From JBAYFX01 sp041666965 (GTDB lineage: Bacteria; Patescibacteriota; Microgenomatia; UBA12405), in the NCBI GenBank assembly GCA_041666965.1, contig JBAYFX010000033.1, positions 1-9,353 on the forward strand: a stretch of DNA of 9,353 nucleotides. Reading direction: 5' to 3'. Of this stretch, positions 1 through 6,665 are shown piece after piece (positions within the stretch are counted from its first letter, which is position 1; each line of letters starts with the position of its first letter). Position numbers and translations under genes: made by a program. A model generated the notes under the pieces. That model saw nothing but the letters and a program-made list of their open reading frames with translations, was not told where the DNA came from and did not search any database.

Positions 1-1101
1 AAAAAATCTCTTTTTTTGACCCCGGTATTGGTTTTCACCAATATATATCCCTTCCTGAGGTGAATCAGCCGGGGCTCCGGCCTTTTTTGATTTCAGCCAG
101 TGAATATTGGGTGCGTCAATACTTTTATTGGGTAAGTGAAACAAACTAGCAATTTCTTCTGTGGCTAAAATCGTCTTTTGTCCGCTCCACCAAATTACCG
201 GATATTTGTAAATAAAATCGTCCATAAACATTTGTTTAAGTCTGATTTTTCTGCTTCCCAGCTTATTCCAAGGAGACTCAAATTGACCAAAAGACGCCTT
301 AATATTAGCCAAATTCATTTTGGCAATTTCACTGCTTGGCCCCACCGACAAAATTCTAACCGCCGTCTCAAATCCGGCCTTATTACATTTGTTGTCCACT
401 GCCTCAAGTTGCCTGGCGTCCACTTTGTAACTGGCTTTCTCCGGGTTTGCCTCACTTTTTTTAGTGCTAGTAATAAATCCTTTCCCTTGTTTGGCCCAGC
501 TCCCCTCTGTTGGGGATATTATCATTTGAATTACTACTGCTTCACCCGGATTTAGTTTCGATAATGCCGATACAAAAGCTGAGAGCGGATCAGTTGGTAG
601 TTCTTTATAGGTTTTAAGTGGGTAAAACGCCAGCTTTTTAAGCCCAAGCCACGCGTACTCTACCTTTCCCTCCTCAGGATATATGTTTGGCTCATCAACC
701 GCTGTTACTTCAGCTCCCGGGTATACCCCGTAAATTTGTTTTTCCACCAAATCCTGATAATTTTTAGGTACGCTCATGTAAAAGCGAATATCGTCACTGG
801 TTCCTACAATTTCCAGTGCGGCGCTCGGTTGAGCCACCAAAAACTGTAACCACTTAAATTTGGCAGCCTTATACATGGTTGAAAGCGAGTTTATTATTTG
901 TTCCACTGCGTCCGTTTTTACTTCGTTATCTTGGGGTATGGCCACTAGCAAAGTCACCTGTTTTAAACTTTTTTCTTCTCTATCTTTCCATCGGTACCAC
1001 AGTACTCCTATTAGTCCCATAATCCAGCCAAAAATCCCCACTATTACCAAAAGAAATACTACTCCAACCATATTCATTATTATTTGGCTTAGTTGTTCCA
1101 T
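1..1101 (-). CDS. Membrane-anchored type IV secretion/conjugation-type ATPase, N-terminal part (partial, runs off left edge)
   Basis: The minus frame is open from an ATG at 1101 to base 1, giving 367 codons with no stop. Residues about 7-36 form one long or two short membrane segments (rich in I, V, G, F, L) followed by WYRWK, so the rest is probably cytoplasmic. Residues about 45-300 are a mixed domain. The last part (LFHLPNKSIDAPNIHWLKSK, then a Gly-Glu-Asn-x-Tyr-Arg-Gly stretch near 355-361) resembles the segment just before the Walker A P-loop in HerA/TraD/VirB4-like ATPases of CPR genomes. The P-loop itself would lie beyond the left edge, so the ATPase call is inference from family memory. 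The start overlaps the stop of the upstream 116-aa gene as TAATG, and a Shine-Dalgarno AGAGGA sits just upstream, so the two are translationally coupled. Likely role: DNA or pilus-related transport at the membrane. Confidence 0.7.
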   Translation of the reverse strand, partial: MEQLSQIIMNMVGVVFLLVIVGIFGWIMGLIGVLWYRWKDREEKSLKQVTLLVAIPQDNEVKTDAVEQIINSLSTMYKAAKFKWLQFLVAQPSAALEIVGTSDDIRFYMSVPKNYQDLVEKQIYGVYPGAEVTAVDEPNIYPEEGKVEYAWLGLKKLAFYPLKTYKELPTDPLSAFVSALSKLNPGEAVVIQMIISPTEGSWAKQGKGFITSTKKSEANPEKASYKVDARQLEAVDNKCNKAGFETAVRILSVGPSSEIAKMNLANIKASFGQFESPWNKLGSRKIRLKQMFMDDFIYKYPVIWWSGQKTILATEEIASLFHLPNKSIDAPNIHWLKSKKAGAPADSPQEGIYIGENQYRGQKKRFF

Positions 1102-1451
1102 TAGTCCTCTTCAAACTCAATTAATTTATCTTTGTTCTTTTTCATTAATCGAAATATAAATGTCGATAGCCACAGACCTACGTCGTCCACTCTTTTTTTA
1201 AATCCCCTCGAGAAAGCATTTTTTGTTGCTTTAATTTTTAGCTTAGGTACCGCGCTTCCTGTTGGCGTCAGTATTGGCTGGCCATGATTGTCATGAATCG
1301 TTGTTTGAGGTTTTGTTTCTACTTCCTCTAGTTCTCTCATCCAGTGTCGAACCTCAGGTGGTAGGGTGGCTTCTTTTTTAAGGTCGGTCAATACCGCTCT
1401 TTCCGCGCCTGTTGTCGGTAACTCATTGCCTAATCTTTCTTTATTTTCCAT
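1101..1451 (-). CDS. Small conserved-looking protein upstream of the conjugation-type ATPase (116 aa)
   Basis: I start this gene at the ATG at 1451 (MENKERLGNELPTT...) rather than the upstream in-frame ATG at 1520. The longer form would overlap the divergent gene and swallow both promoters, and its extra 23 residues look like read-through of promoter DNA. The protein has an acidic/basic N-terminal half with the stretch LPPEVRHWMRELEEVE (residues about 30-45), a central linker, and a basic C-terminal half (KLKIKATKNAFSRGFKKR) followed by an amphipathic segment VGLWLSTFIFRLMKKNK and an acidic tail. The latter could be a peripheral membrane or partner-binding helix. No known catalytic motif is visible. 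Its stop overlaps the start of the ATPase gene, so it is probably an accessory subunit of the same transport apparatus; function unknown. Confidence 0.7.
   Translation of the reverse strand: MENKERLGNELPTTGAERAVLTDLKKEATLPPEVRHWMRELEEVETKPQTTIHDNHGQPILTPTGSAVPKLKIKATKNAFSRGFKKRVDDVGLWLSTFIFRLMKKNKDKLIEFEED
1105..1110 (-). promoter_or_regulatory. Shine-Dalgarno for the ATPase gene
   Basis: On the minus strand AGAGGA lies 3 nt before the ATG at 1101, inside the end of the upstream gene. It supports the 1101 start and translational coupling. The first genes of the window's plus-strand units lack such a site. Confidence 0.5.
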
Positions 1452-1465
1452 AAATGCTACTTCCA

Positions 1466-1494
1466 AGTATAAGCTATAATTCTTGTCAAGTGAA
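1466..1494 (-). promoter_or_regulatory. Candidate promoter of the 116-aa gene/ATPase operon
   Basis: On the minus strand TTCACT (1494-1489), a 17-bp spacer and TATACT (1471-1466) form a plausible sigma70-type promoter. The start of transcription would be near 1459, leaving a leader of only about 8 nt before the ATG at 1451. A perfect TTGACA (1489-1484) is also present, but only 12 bp from the -10. The promoter overlaps the divergent -10 at 1475-1480. Confidence 0.4.
1475..1480 (+). promoter_or_regulatory. Candidate -10 element of the polytopic membrane protein gene
   Basis: There is a perfect TATAAT 9 nt before a GTG at 1490, with no recognisable -35 at 16-18 bp. Transcription would begin about 3 nt before the GTG, giving a nearly leaderless mRNA. 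This is the main reason for choosing GTG 1490 over the ATG at 1454, which lies upstream of the -10 and only 2 bp from the divergent start. Confidence 0.45.
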
Positions 1495-2653
1495 TCCAAA
1501 TAATTCCACTCTTTCTTCAATTCGTCGTCTGGACAATTCCCGCAAGTGGTTACCCTTTGCTACCACGGTTTTAATCATCGTCATGGTGCTGATTTTTATC
1601 TGGTTTTTTCGGGGTGGATCGTTTCGGCTCTACGCCAGCGCCTTTTTTGGCCTCTACTATTTAACCAATCAAATTTGGGTTTCGGTCATTCTCATGGGTA
1701 TTTTGCAAAACATTGTATTTTTACCCCTGCGTTTTATTGGTCTCAAACTTTCCACTTCTTTTCAGTCCATCGAGTCCGAGCTCGATGATCTTAAAACGGA
1801 TAAGGAGCAATACATATTATTTAATAAAAAAGTCCAAGAGGGGAATCCGGCTATTGTTTTTTATATTTTCAACTTTGTCGTCAATGCCATTGCCTTTTTT
1901 TCGGCTGGACGCATTTTTCTGATTAATTTCTACTCCCAACCACTAAACCCGAACTACTTATATAAGTTTGTTCCCTACCCTGACTACCCGCTCCAGGGTA
2001 CCAATTTTCATTTTCCATTTTTCAATATTGACTCCATCTATTCTTTACCTTGGGGCCTAATCCTTCGCGGGTGGTTAATAATCGTGGGTGTTATGATTTT
2101 GGCTCGTCTTCTTTGGCAGCCGTTCAAGTGGATTCTTGGGCGAAATATAACCCTTTTAAAATACCGCCAGGGCTATAACCGGTTGTTGTTGGCCCTAGGA
2201 GGCATTGTTGGCTCTCTGTTTATCCTGTCTTTTATTGTATTTCGCCACATTCCCACTTCCTTCTCTTTTCACTGGTTGGTGGCCGATCTAACCCGCCAAA
2301 ACAACACCATGAATTTAATTACTGCCATTGTCACTTTCTTAACTACTTTGAGTGCCGGTTATGCTCATTTTAAGTATTGGGCTCGTCAAGCCAAAAACCT
2401 AAATCTACCCTCCGAGTTTATTAATCAATATTTCCGCTCCCAAATGCGCACTAGTTTTAAAAACGCCCTAATTTTGGGTGTCGGTGCTTATTTAATCACC
2501 AATCAAATCCCCTGCGCCTTCGAGTTATCCGTGGCTACCTTTGAGGTCCTCTATATTCTTTCTCCCTATACCTTCGACAAGTTATTAAATTCTGCCAATA
2601 AATCATCTTCACCTCCCCCGGAATCTCCTCCGGCTCCTGCCCCCTTGGCTTAA
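1490..2653 (+). CDS. Polytopic membrane protein of unknown function (387 aa from GTG)
   Basis: I do not recognise a named family. Counting from GTG 1490, hydrophobic segments lie at about 21-40, 62-84, 120-146, 186-208, 231-252, 274-292 and 322-340, so about seven membrane helices. A charged, probably helical hairpin lies at about 85-119 (SIESELDDLKTDKEQYILFN), and a Pro/Ser/Ala-rich tail (PPPESPPAPAPLA) ends the protein. The order of helix, charged helical loop, then 'EGNPAIVFYIF' leading into the next helix faintly recalls the YidC/Oxa1 core, but I see no positive proof. Divergent neighbours on the left are conjugation/secretion-like, so a VirB6-type channel role is another guess. An ATG at 1454 would add 12 residues. 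The stop shares TTAA with the stop of the convergent gene, so there is no room for a terminator between them. Confidence 0.75.
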   Translation: MNPNNSTLSSIRRLDNSRKWLPFATTVLIIVMVLIFIWFFRGGSFRLYASAFFGLYYLTNQIWVSVILMGILQNIVFLPLRFIGLKLSTSFQSIESELDDLKTDKEQYILFNKKVQEGNPAIVFYIFNFVVNAIAFFSAGRIFLINFYSQPLNPNYLYKFVPYPDYPLQGTNFHFPFFNIDSIYSLPWGLILRGWLIIVGVMILARLLWQPFKWILGRNITLLKYRQGYNRLLLALGGIVGSLFILSFIVFRHIPTSFSFHWLVADLTRQNNTMNLITAIVTFLTTLSAGYAHFKYWARQAKNLNLPSEFINQYFRSQMRTSFKNALILGVGAYLITNQIPCAFELSVATFEVLYILSPYTFDKLLNSANKSSSPPPESPPAPAPLA

Positions 2654-3723
2654 AGGTCTCTATGAACCATGTATTCGGCAATTCCCCCAATGTAGTCAAT
2701 CGCCTCCTCGTTTAAATTTAACCCCCTTAATTTTTCTGCTGTTTGAGCCGCCCTGTGAGCCAAATCTCTCGATATTACTAGGGAATATTCGTAGGCCCCA
2801 GACGTTTTAATTGCCTCTTTGGCGGCTTCAATATCTGTTGTCTCTGCCCTTCTTTTTCCCCATACCTTTTTTACTGCTTCTTTTTCACTTTCACTACCTA
2901 GTTCCAAGGTCTTTAAAATCAAAAGCGTTACTTTACCTTGAAGCAAGTCAGAGTTGGCTGATTTACCGGTTTTTTCCGGGTTGCCATATACTCCCAAAAT
3001 ATCGTCTTGTAATTGAAATGCCACCCCGCCGTCCATGGAGTAATCATGAATTATTTGTTCAGTATCAGGCGGTAAATTGGCCAAATATGCCCCAATCAAC
3101 AAGGGATTTTCATATGTATAAATTGCGGTTTTAGCTTTATGTAAGCTCAAAACATCGTCTTCTTTCCACTCCTGATATCGCTCTAAACTCACGTCATACG
3201 CTTGGCCAAAAGCAGTGTTAGTCACTCCTCTTAAAAACTGATTTTGTGCCTTAATTATTCTTTCGGGTTCAAAATTTAATCTATTAAGTAGCTCGTATCC
3301 CAAAAGAAGTACCGCATCTCCTGCGTTTATTGCCATTGATTCACCATAGTGAGCATCTCCCTCTTCAAAATATTTGTGCGTTGTCGGTTTGCCTCGCCTT
3401 ACATCATCCTGGTCCATCACATCATCGTGCATTAGTAGGGCAGTGTGTACTAGCTCTACCGCCATGGCTGCTCTCATCACTTCCTCAATTTTTTGCTTGT
3501 CTCCTCCGAGCATATAAGAGTAGGAAACATAAGAGGCTCTAAGTCGCTTGGCTTGTCTTAAATTATGCTCACCCGAGTGGTTAATTATTTTTCTTACTAG
3601 TTCCTTTTGTCTTTGGTTAAATCCGAAATCTTTACTCACTTCCTCTTGCCAGTATTTCTGTAAATACTCGTCTATTTGAATAATAAATTCTTCTAATTTT
3701 TGTTTAGCGCCGGTGTAATTCAT
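2650..3723 (-). CDS. All-trans polyprenyl diphosphate synthase (GGPP synthase-like)
   Basis: A 357-aa class I isoprenyl diphosphate synthase, cytosolic, condensing isopentenyl diphosphate onto an allylic diphosphate with Mg2+. Visible motifs in order: KRLR (residues 59-62, IPP binding), the first Asp-rich motif D100-D101-V-M-D104 followed by R109-R110-G, G173-Q174 with D177, K198-T199, and the second motif F236-Q-L-Q-D240-D241-I-L-G244 with K254 shortly after. There is no two-residue insertion in the first motif. The residue five before D100 is Ala (A95) rather than an aromatic, which by the known chain-length rule suggests a product longer than FPP, such as GGPP or a lipid-carrier/quinone-type chain. 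Length is typical, with an N-terminal helix extension. The start is ATG 3723 without a Shine-Dalgarno. A weak extended -10 (TGATAAGAT, 3755-3747) precedes it. It is convergent with the membrane protein gene, overlapping by 4 bp. Confidence 0.92.
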   Translation of the reverse strand: MNYTGAKQKLEEFIIQIDEYLQKYWQEEVSKDFGFNQRQKELVRKIINHSGEHNLRQAKRLRASYVSYSYMLGGDKQKIEEVMRAAMAVELVHTALLMHDDVMDQDDVRRGKPTTHKYFEEGDAHYGESMAINAGDAVLLLGYELLNRLNFEPERIIKAQNQFLRGVTNTAFGQAYDVSLERYQEWKEDDVLSLHKAKTAIYTYENPLLIGAYLANLPPDTEQIIHDYSMDGGVAFQLQDDILGVYGNPEKTGKSANSDLLQGKVTLLILKTLELGSESEKEAVKKVWGKRRAETTDIEAAKEAIKTSGAYEYSLVISRDLAHRAAQTAEKLRGLNLNEEAIDYIGGIAEYMVHRDL

Positions 3724-3807
3724 AATTTATTTGTCGTAATTAAAGTATCTTATCATCTGTTTTTCGTAACATTTCCACCCGCGTCCCCACAATCTCTGTA
3801 TTTATCC

Positions 3808-3813
3808 TATTAT
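3808..3813 (+). promoter_or_regulatory. Candidate -10 of the 311-aa gene, leaderless
   Basis: TATTAT ends 5 nt before the ATG at 3819, so transcription should begin at or next to the A of the start codon. No -35 is evident and there is no Shine-Dalgarno. It matches the arrangement before dnaG and rpoD. Confidence 0.45.
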
Positions 3814-3818
3814 TAATT

Positions 3819-4754
3819 ATGCTTACCAAGAATTGGTTAATTTCTTTTTTATTAATTATTCTTTTTGTTTTGTTTTTAGGGATGGTCGTTGGCAACCGTC
3901 TCCCCCAATATCTCCCCACCAGCCTACCTCAGCCTGAAATTACCTCAGTTCAACCAAGTCCCTCTCCTACATCTGCTCTCAAAACTTACCGCAACGACCA
4001 ATATAAAATTAAGTTTGATTACCTTTCCGATTTGAAATTTGTCCAAAAAACTAATTTAGTTTCACTGCCTGTTCCAGGAATTCAGGCGTATAAGCAGGAA
4101 GCTGAGTATTTTATGGTCCACAGTTACGATTCAAATTATCAAGGAACACTCCAACAATGGATCCAAGGTACGGGAAGTCGTATTTATGACCCAAATAATC
4201 TTCAAAGTTTTGGGAAAAATGAATTTTATTTTTTTGACAATGGAGCCTTAGATGGGGTTGATTATTGGTATGTATATCAAACTGATAATAGAATAATTGT
4301 TATAACTACAGGCAAAAGAACAACTCTCTCTGATCCAGAGTTGGCCCAAGTATTAACTAGCTTTTCTTTTATTAACCAACCCTCTTCCCTCAAAACTTAC
4401 CGCAACGATCAATATGGTTTCGAACTTCAATACCCGTCTTCTTTAGTTATAAAGTTAGAACCCGAAAATTGCGCGAATATAGCCGAAAAATGGTGCGTTT
4501 ATTTTTTCCAAGGTGATAAAGTCGATTTTATAGTTGAGGAGTTTAATAAGTTCGGTATAACACTCGAGGAAAACAAACAAGAATTAAACATAAGCCCAAT
4601 TAGAATAAAATATTACAATGAAGGTCTAGGAGAAGGTTCCTATAACTACGATATCGATCAACGATTTCAATTTGCTACATTTGAAAAAGATAAGCACCTC
4701 TCAGATCCTCAGTTTGTAAACGTTTTAAGATCATTTAAATTCATCGCTCCATAG
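3819..4754 (+). CDS. Membrane-anchored extracytoplasmic protein with two tandem 'YGFxxxYP'-type domains
   Basis: A 311-aa protein. Residues 5-25 form one N-terminal membrane helix (WLISFLLIILFVLFLGMVVG) with no lipobox Cys, followed by a Pro/Ser/Thr-rich linker (about 28-53). Two related domains follow, at 54-188 and 191-311. Each opens with LKTYRNDQY and closes with LSDP.....VL.SF.FI (ends near residues 183 and 309). The second opens with YGFELQYPSS, the motif of a PsbP-like/YGFSFKYP domain common in anchored CPR proteins; this naming is from memory. The domains have diverged apart from the opening, which is nearly identical at DNA level. Probably held on the outer face of the membrane by the N-terminal helix; ligand unknown. 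It lies just upstream of dnaG but dnaG has its own promoter, so functional linkage is not implied. Confidence 0.8.
   Translation: MLTKNWLISFLLIILFVLFLGMVVGNRLPQYLPTSLPQPEITSVQPSPSPTSALKTYRNDQYKIKFDYLSDLKFVQKTNLVSLPVPGIQAYKQEAEYFMVHSYDSNYQGTLQQWIQGTGSRIYDPNNLQSFGKNEFYFFDNGALDGVDYWYVYQTDNRIIVITTGKRTTLSDPELAQVLTSFSFINQPSSLKTYRNDQYGFELQYPSSLVIKLEPENCANIAEKWCVYFFQGDKVDFIVEEFNKFGITLEENKQELNISPIRIKYYNEGLGEGSYNYDIDQRFQFATFEKDKHLSDPQFVNVLRSFKFIAP
3978..4004 (+). repeat. Intragenic direct repeat, copy 1
   Basis: The 27 bases coding LKTYRNDQY match 4389-4415 at 26 of 27 positions (GAC versus GAT for Asp). The flanking domain sequence is far more diverged, so the identity stands out. Confidence 0.85.
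4389..4415 (+). repeat. Intragenic direct repeat, copy 2
   Basis: Second copy of the 27-base domain opening, starting the second domain of the 311-aa protein, 411 bp (137 codons) after copy 1 and in the same frame. Confidence 0.85.
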
Positions 4755-4768
4755 CCCAAACCTAAACT

Positions 4769-4777
4769 TGGTAAAAT
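4769..4777 (+). promoter_or_regulatory. Extended -10 promoter of dnaG, leaderless
   Basis: TG-G-TAAAAT is an extended -10 element. The hexamer ends 5 nt before the GTG at 4783, predicting a leaderless transcript. It lies in the 28-bp gap after the 311-aa gene. The 9-mer GTAAAATAG is shared with the rpoD promoter. Confidence 0.5.
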
Positions 4778-4782
4778 AGAGT

Positions 4783-6570
4783 GTGGAAAACCAGGTGGAG
4801 GAAATTAAACGTAAGCTCGATATTGTTGAAACAATTTCAAAATATATTAATTTGAAAAAACGCGGCCGCCATTTTTTAGCCTGCTGCCCCTTTCACCAGG
4901 AAAAAACTCCCTCCTTTACCGTCTCCTCCGAGCTTCAAATTTTCAAGTGTTTTGGTTGTGGTAAATCCGGTGATGTTATTACCTTTGTCCAGGAGTTTAA
5001 CCGGGTAACCTTCCCCGAAGCTCTTGAAGACTTGGCTAAAATGGCCGGGGTTACTCTTGTGCGCTCAGTAGACTCAGAGCGGGAAAAAAACCGCTCCCAC
5101 ATATTATTGTCCATAAACGCCGAAGTCGCCCGTTTTTACCACTATATTTTAACTACTCACCCCCTTGGTGAGGCCGCCCGAAATTATTTAGAATCGCGAA
5201 ATATAACCAAGGAAACCATTACCCGCTTCAAGCTTGGTTTAAGTCCCGATAATCCCGGTCTCATCATCACTCATCTTCAAAAAAAAGGTTTTAAACCGGC
5301 TGACTTAATCGCCACTGGTACCTTTGGCCAGTCTTCCTACAACAATCGACTCTACGACCGTTTTCGGGGTCGGCTAATCTTTCCTCAAATTGACTACCGT
5401 GACCGGATTTTGGCTTTTTCCGGCAGGGTATTACCCGGTGCTCCCGACAATCAAGCCAAATACATTAATTCTCCCGAAACCGAGCTCTATCACAAAAGCC
5501 ATATGGTCTACGCTCTAAACGAGGCCAAAACTACCATCAAGGAGTCAGGAGTGGCTGTAGTTGTAGAAGGCGAGTTTGATGCTATTTCCCCCCACCAGGC
5601 GGGTTTTACCAACTTTATTGCCCTCAAGGGTACCGCCTTTACTACCGACCAACTTGCCCTGCTTCACCGCTACGCCCAAACCCTAATTTTGGCCCTCGAT
5701 GCCGATTTTGCCGGTAATAACGCGGCGCTAAAAAGCATTAATGAAGCTGATAATCTAGGTTTTGACTTGCGCGTTTTAAATTTAGGCGGCACTTACAAAG
5801 ACCCTGACGAAGCCATTTCCAAAGATCCTGAATTTTTCCGCGCCCAACTCGAAGCCGCCATTCCCGTCTGGGATTTTGTTATTAATACCGCCCTCTTGTC
5901 TTTTGACACTTCGTCTCCTCAAGGCAAAAAGCAAGCACTGGCCTTAGTTTTGCCCTTTCTTTCCAAAATCAGCAATGCCGTTATCCGTTCCGACTATTTA
6001 AAAAAGTTTGCTGACTTAATCGGTAGTAGCGAAGAGGCTTTAACTCAGGAAGCCGCCAAGCACTTATCACCCTCAACAGTAATCCTTCCTCAATCTCCAC
6101 CCAACGCTCCTGATTCCTCTCCTCTTGAAGTCAAACTGGAAGAAGCTTGCTTAGTCCTACTTTTTAGTGCCAAAAAGCCATACTCTTTAGCCGCTAAACT
6201 TAAAACTCATTTGGCAAAGTTTACCAGTCCCCGCCACACCCCAATTATTACGGTCCTTCTATCCCAGACTGATACAACCCGCTTCGACGCCATTAGTTTT
6301 CGCGACTTACTTCCCCCTGAGTTTCATCAGATTTTTGAAAATATTTATTTATCCGCCGTGGCGCTCAATCTTACTTCCGGTCAGCGTCAGGTTAAACTAA
6401 AGCTGACTTTTGCCCGCTGGGAAACAAATTTACTCAAAAAACGGCTCTCAGAAATCGCTACTCTTTACCGCCGCCAGGACAGTGGTCTGGACCCCAAAGC
6501 CCATGTCAAGCTCGAAGCCGAGTCCCAGGCTATCATTGGCCGTCTTTCAGTACTCCAATCTCGTATCTAG
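4783..6570 (+). CDS. dnaG: DNA primase
   Basis: 595 aa, near the usual length of about 580-630. It makes RNA primers at the replication fork for the replicative helicase and polymerase. Domains: an N-terminal CHC2 zinc finger (residues about 5-95) with ligands C35, H38, C56 and C59; a primase core with RFRGRLIFPQID (193-204) and KYINSPET (226-233), the basic groove holding template; and a TOPRIM fold with VVEGEFDAI (E262 catalytic), ALKGTAFT (280-287) and LDADFAG with D306 and D308 as metal ligands. From about 445 a poorly conserved C-terminal helicase-binding domain follows. The start is GTG, giving (M)ENQVEEIKRKLDIVETISKY, the normal DnaG N-terminus. No Shine-Dalgarno; promoter just upstream. 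It is followed by rpoD as in the macromolecular-synthesis operon, but with its last codons repeated downstream after a palindromic insert. Confidence 0.97.
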   Translation: MENQVEEIKRKLDIVETISKYINLKKRGRHFLACCPFHQEKTPSFTVSSELQIFKCFGCGKSGDVITFVQEFNRVTFPEALEDLAKMAGVTLVRSVDSEREKNRSHILLSINAEVARFYHYILTTHPLGEAARNYLESRNITKETITRFKLGLSPDNPGLIITHLQKKGFKPADLIATGTFGQSSYNNRLYDRFRGRLIFPQIDYRDRILAFSGRVLPGAPDNQAKYINSPETELYHKSHMVYALNEAKTTIKESGVAVVVEGEFDAISPHQAGFTNFIALKGTAFTTDQLALLHRYAQTLILALDADFAGNNAALKSINEADNLGFDLRVLNLGGTYKDPDEAISKDPEFFRAQLEAAIPVWDFVINTALLSFDTSSPQGKKQALALVLPFLSKISNAVIRSDYLKKFADLIGSSEEALTQEAAKHLSPSTVILPQSPPNAPDSSPLEVKLEEACLVLLFSAKKPYSLAAKLKTHLAKFTSPRHTPIITVLLSQTDTTRFDAISFRDLLPPEFHQIFENIYLSAVALNLTSGQRQVKLKLTFARWETNLLKKRLSEIATLYRRQDSGLDPKAHVKLEAESQAIIGRLSVLQSRI

Positions 6571-6571
6571 T
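6556..6571 (+). repeat. dnaG tail direct repeat, copy 1 (in gene)
   Basis: CAATCTCGTATCTAGT encodes the last four residues QSRI, the stop TAG and one further base. It matches 6619-6634 at 15 of 16 positions. With a 1-nt gap the match extends upstream through ACTC. Confidence 0.85.
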
Positions 6572-6618
6572 CCTTTGTCATCCTGAGGAGCACTGCGACG
6601 AAGGATCTCTTCCACTCA
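6572..6618 (+). repeat. Palindromic repeat element (dispersed GTCATCCTGAG...GAAGGATCT type)
   Basis: The insert between the two dnaG tails carries a hairpin at 6580-6606. ATCCT pairs with AGGAT, then tandem G.A/A.G mismatches, a G-C pair, a second tandem G.A/A.G, two G-C pairs and an ACT triloop. It resembles the short palindrome GTCATCCTGAGCGAAGCGAAGGATCT that is scattered in many bacterial genomes (recognised from memory). It has no T-tract, so it is not a standard terminator. Read in the dnaG frame it has no stop codon. Confidence 0.7.
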
Positions 6619-6634
6619 CAATCTCATATCTAGT
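6619..6634 (+). repeat. dnaG tail direct repeat, copy 2 (downstream)
   Basis: CAATCTCATATCTAGT repeats the dnaG 3' end, now reading QSHI and stop. It is offset by exactly 63 bp (21 codons), so it is in frame with dnaG. It abuts the region holding the rpoD promoter. Confidence 0.85.
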
Positions 6635-6653
6635 AAAAGTTGTTCAATTCCAG

Positions 6654-6659
6654 TAAAAT
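6654..6659 (+). promoter_or_regulatory. Candidate -10 of rpoD, leaderless
   Basis: TAAAAT ends 6 nt before the rpoD ATG at 6666, with no Shine-Dalgarno (AGCCCG precedes the ATG) and no good -35. It shares GTAAAATAG with the dnaG promoter. rpoD may also be reached by read-through from dnaG. Confidence 0.45.
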
Positions 6660-6665
6660 AGCCCG

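Noticed and set aside
178..555. Plus-strand open frame of 125 codons
   Set aside because: It lies antisense within the continuous minus-strand ATPase frame (1-1101), which has coherent membrane and domain sequence; this one has no motif and an odd composition.
1466..1489. Perfect minus-strand TTGACA (1489-1484) as the -35 for TATACT (1471-1466)
   Set aside because: The spacer is only 12 bp, too short for a sigma70 promoter; TTCACT at 17 bp fits better.
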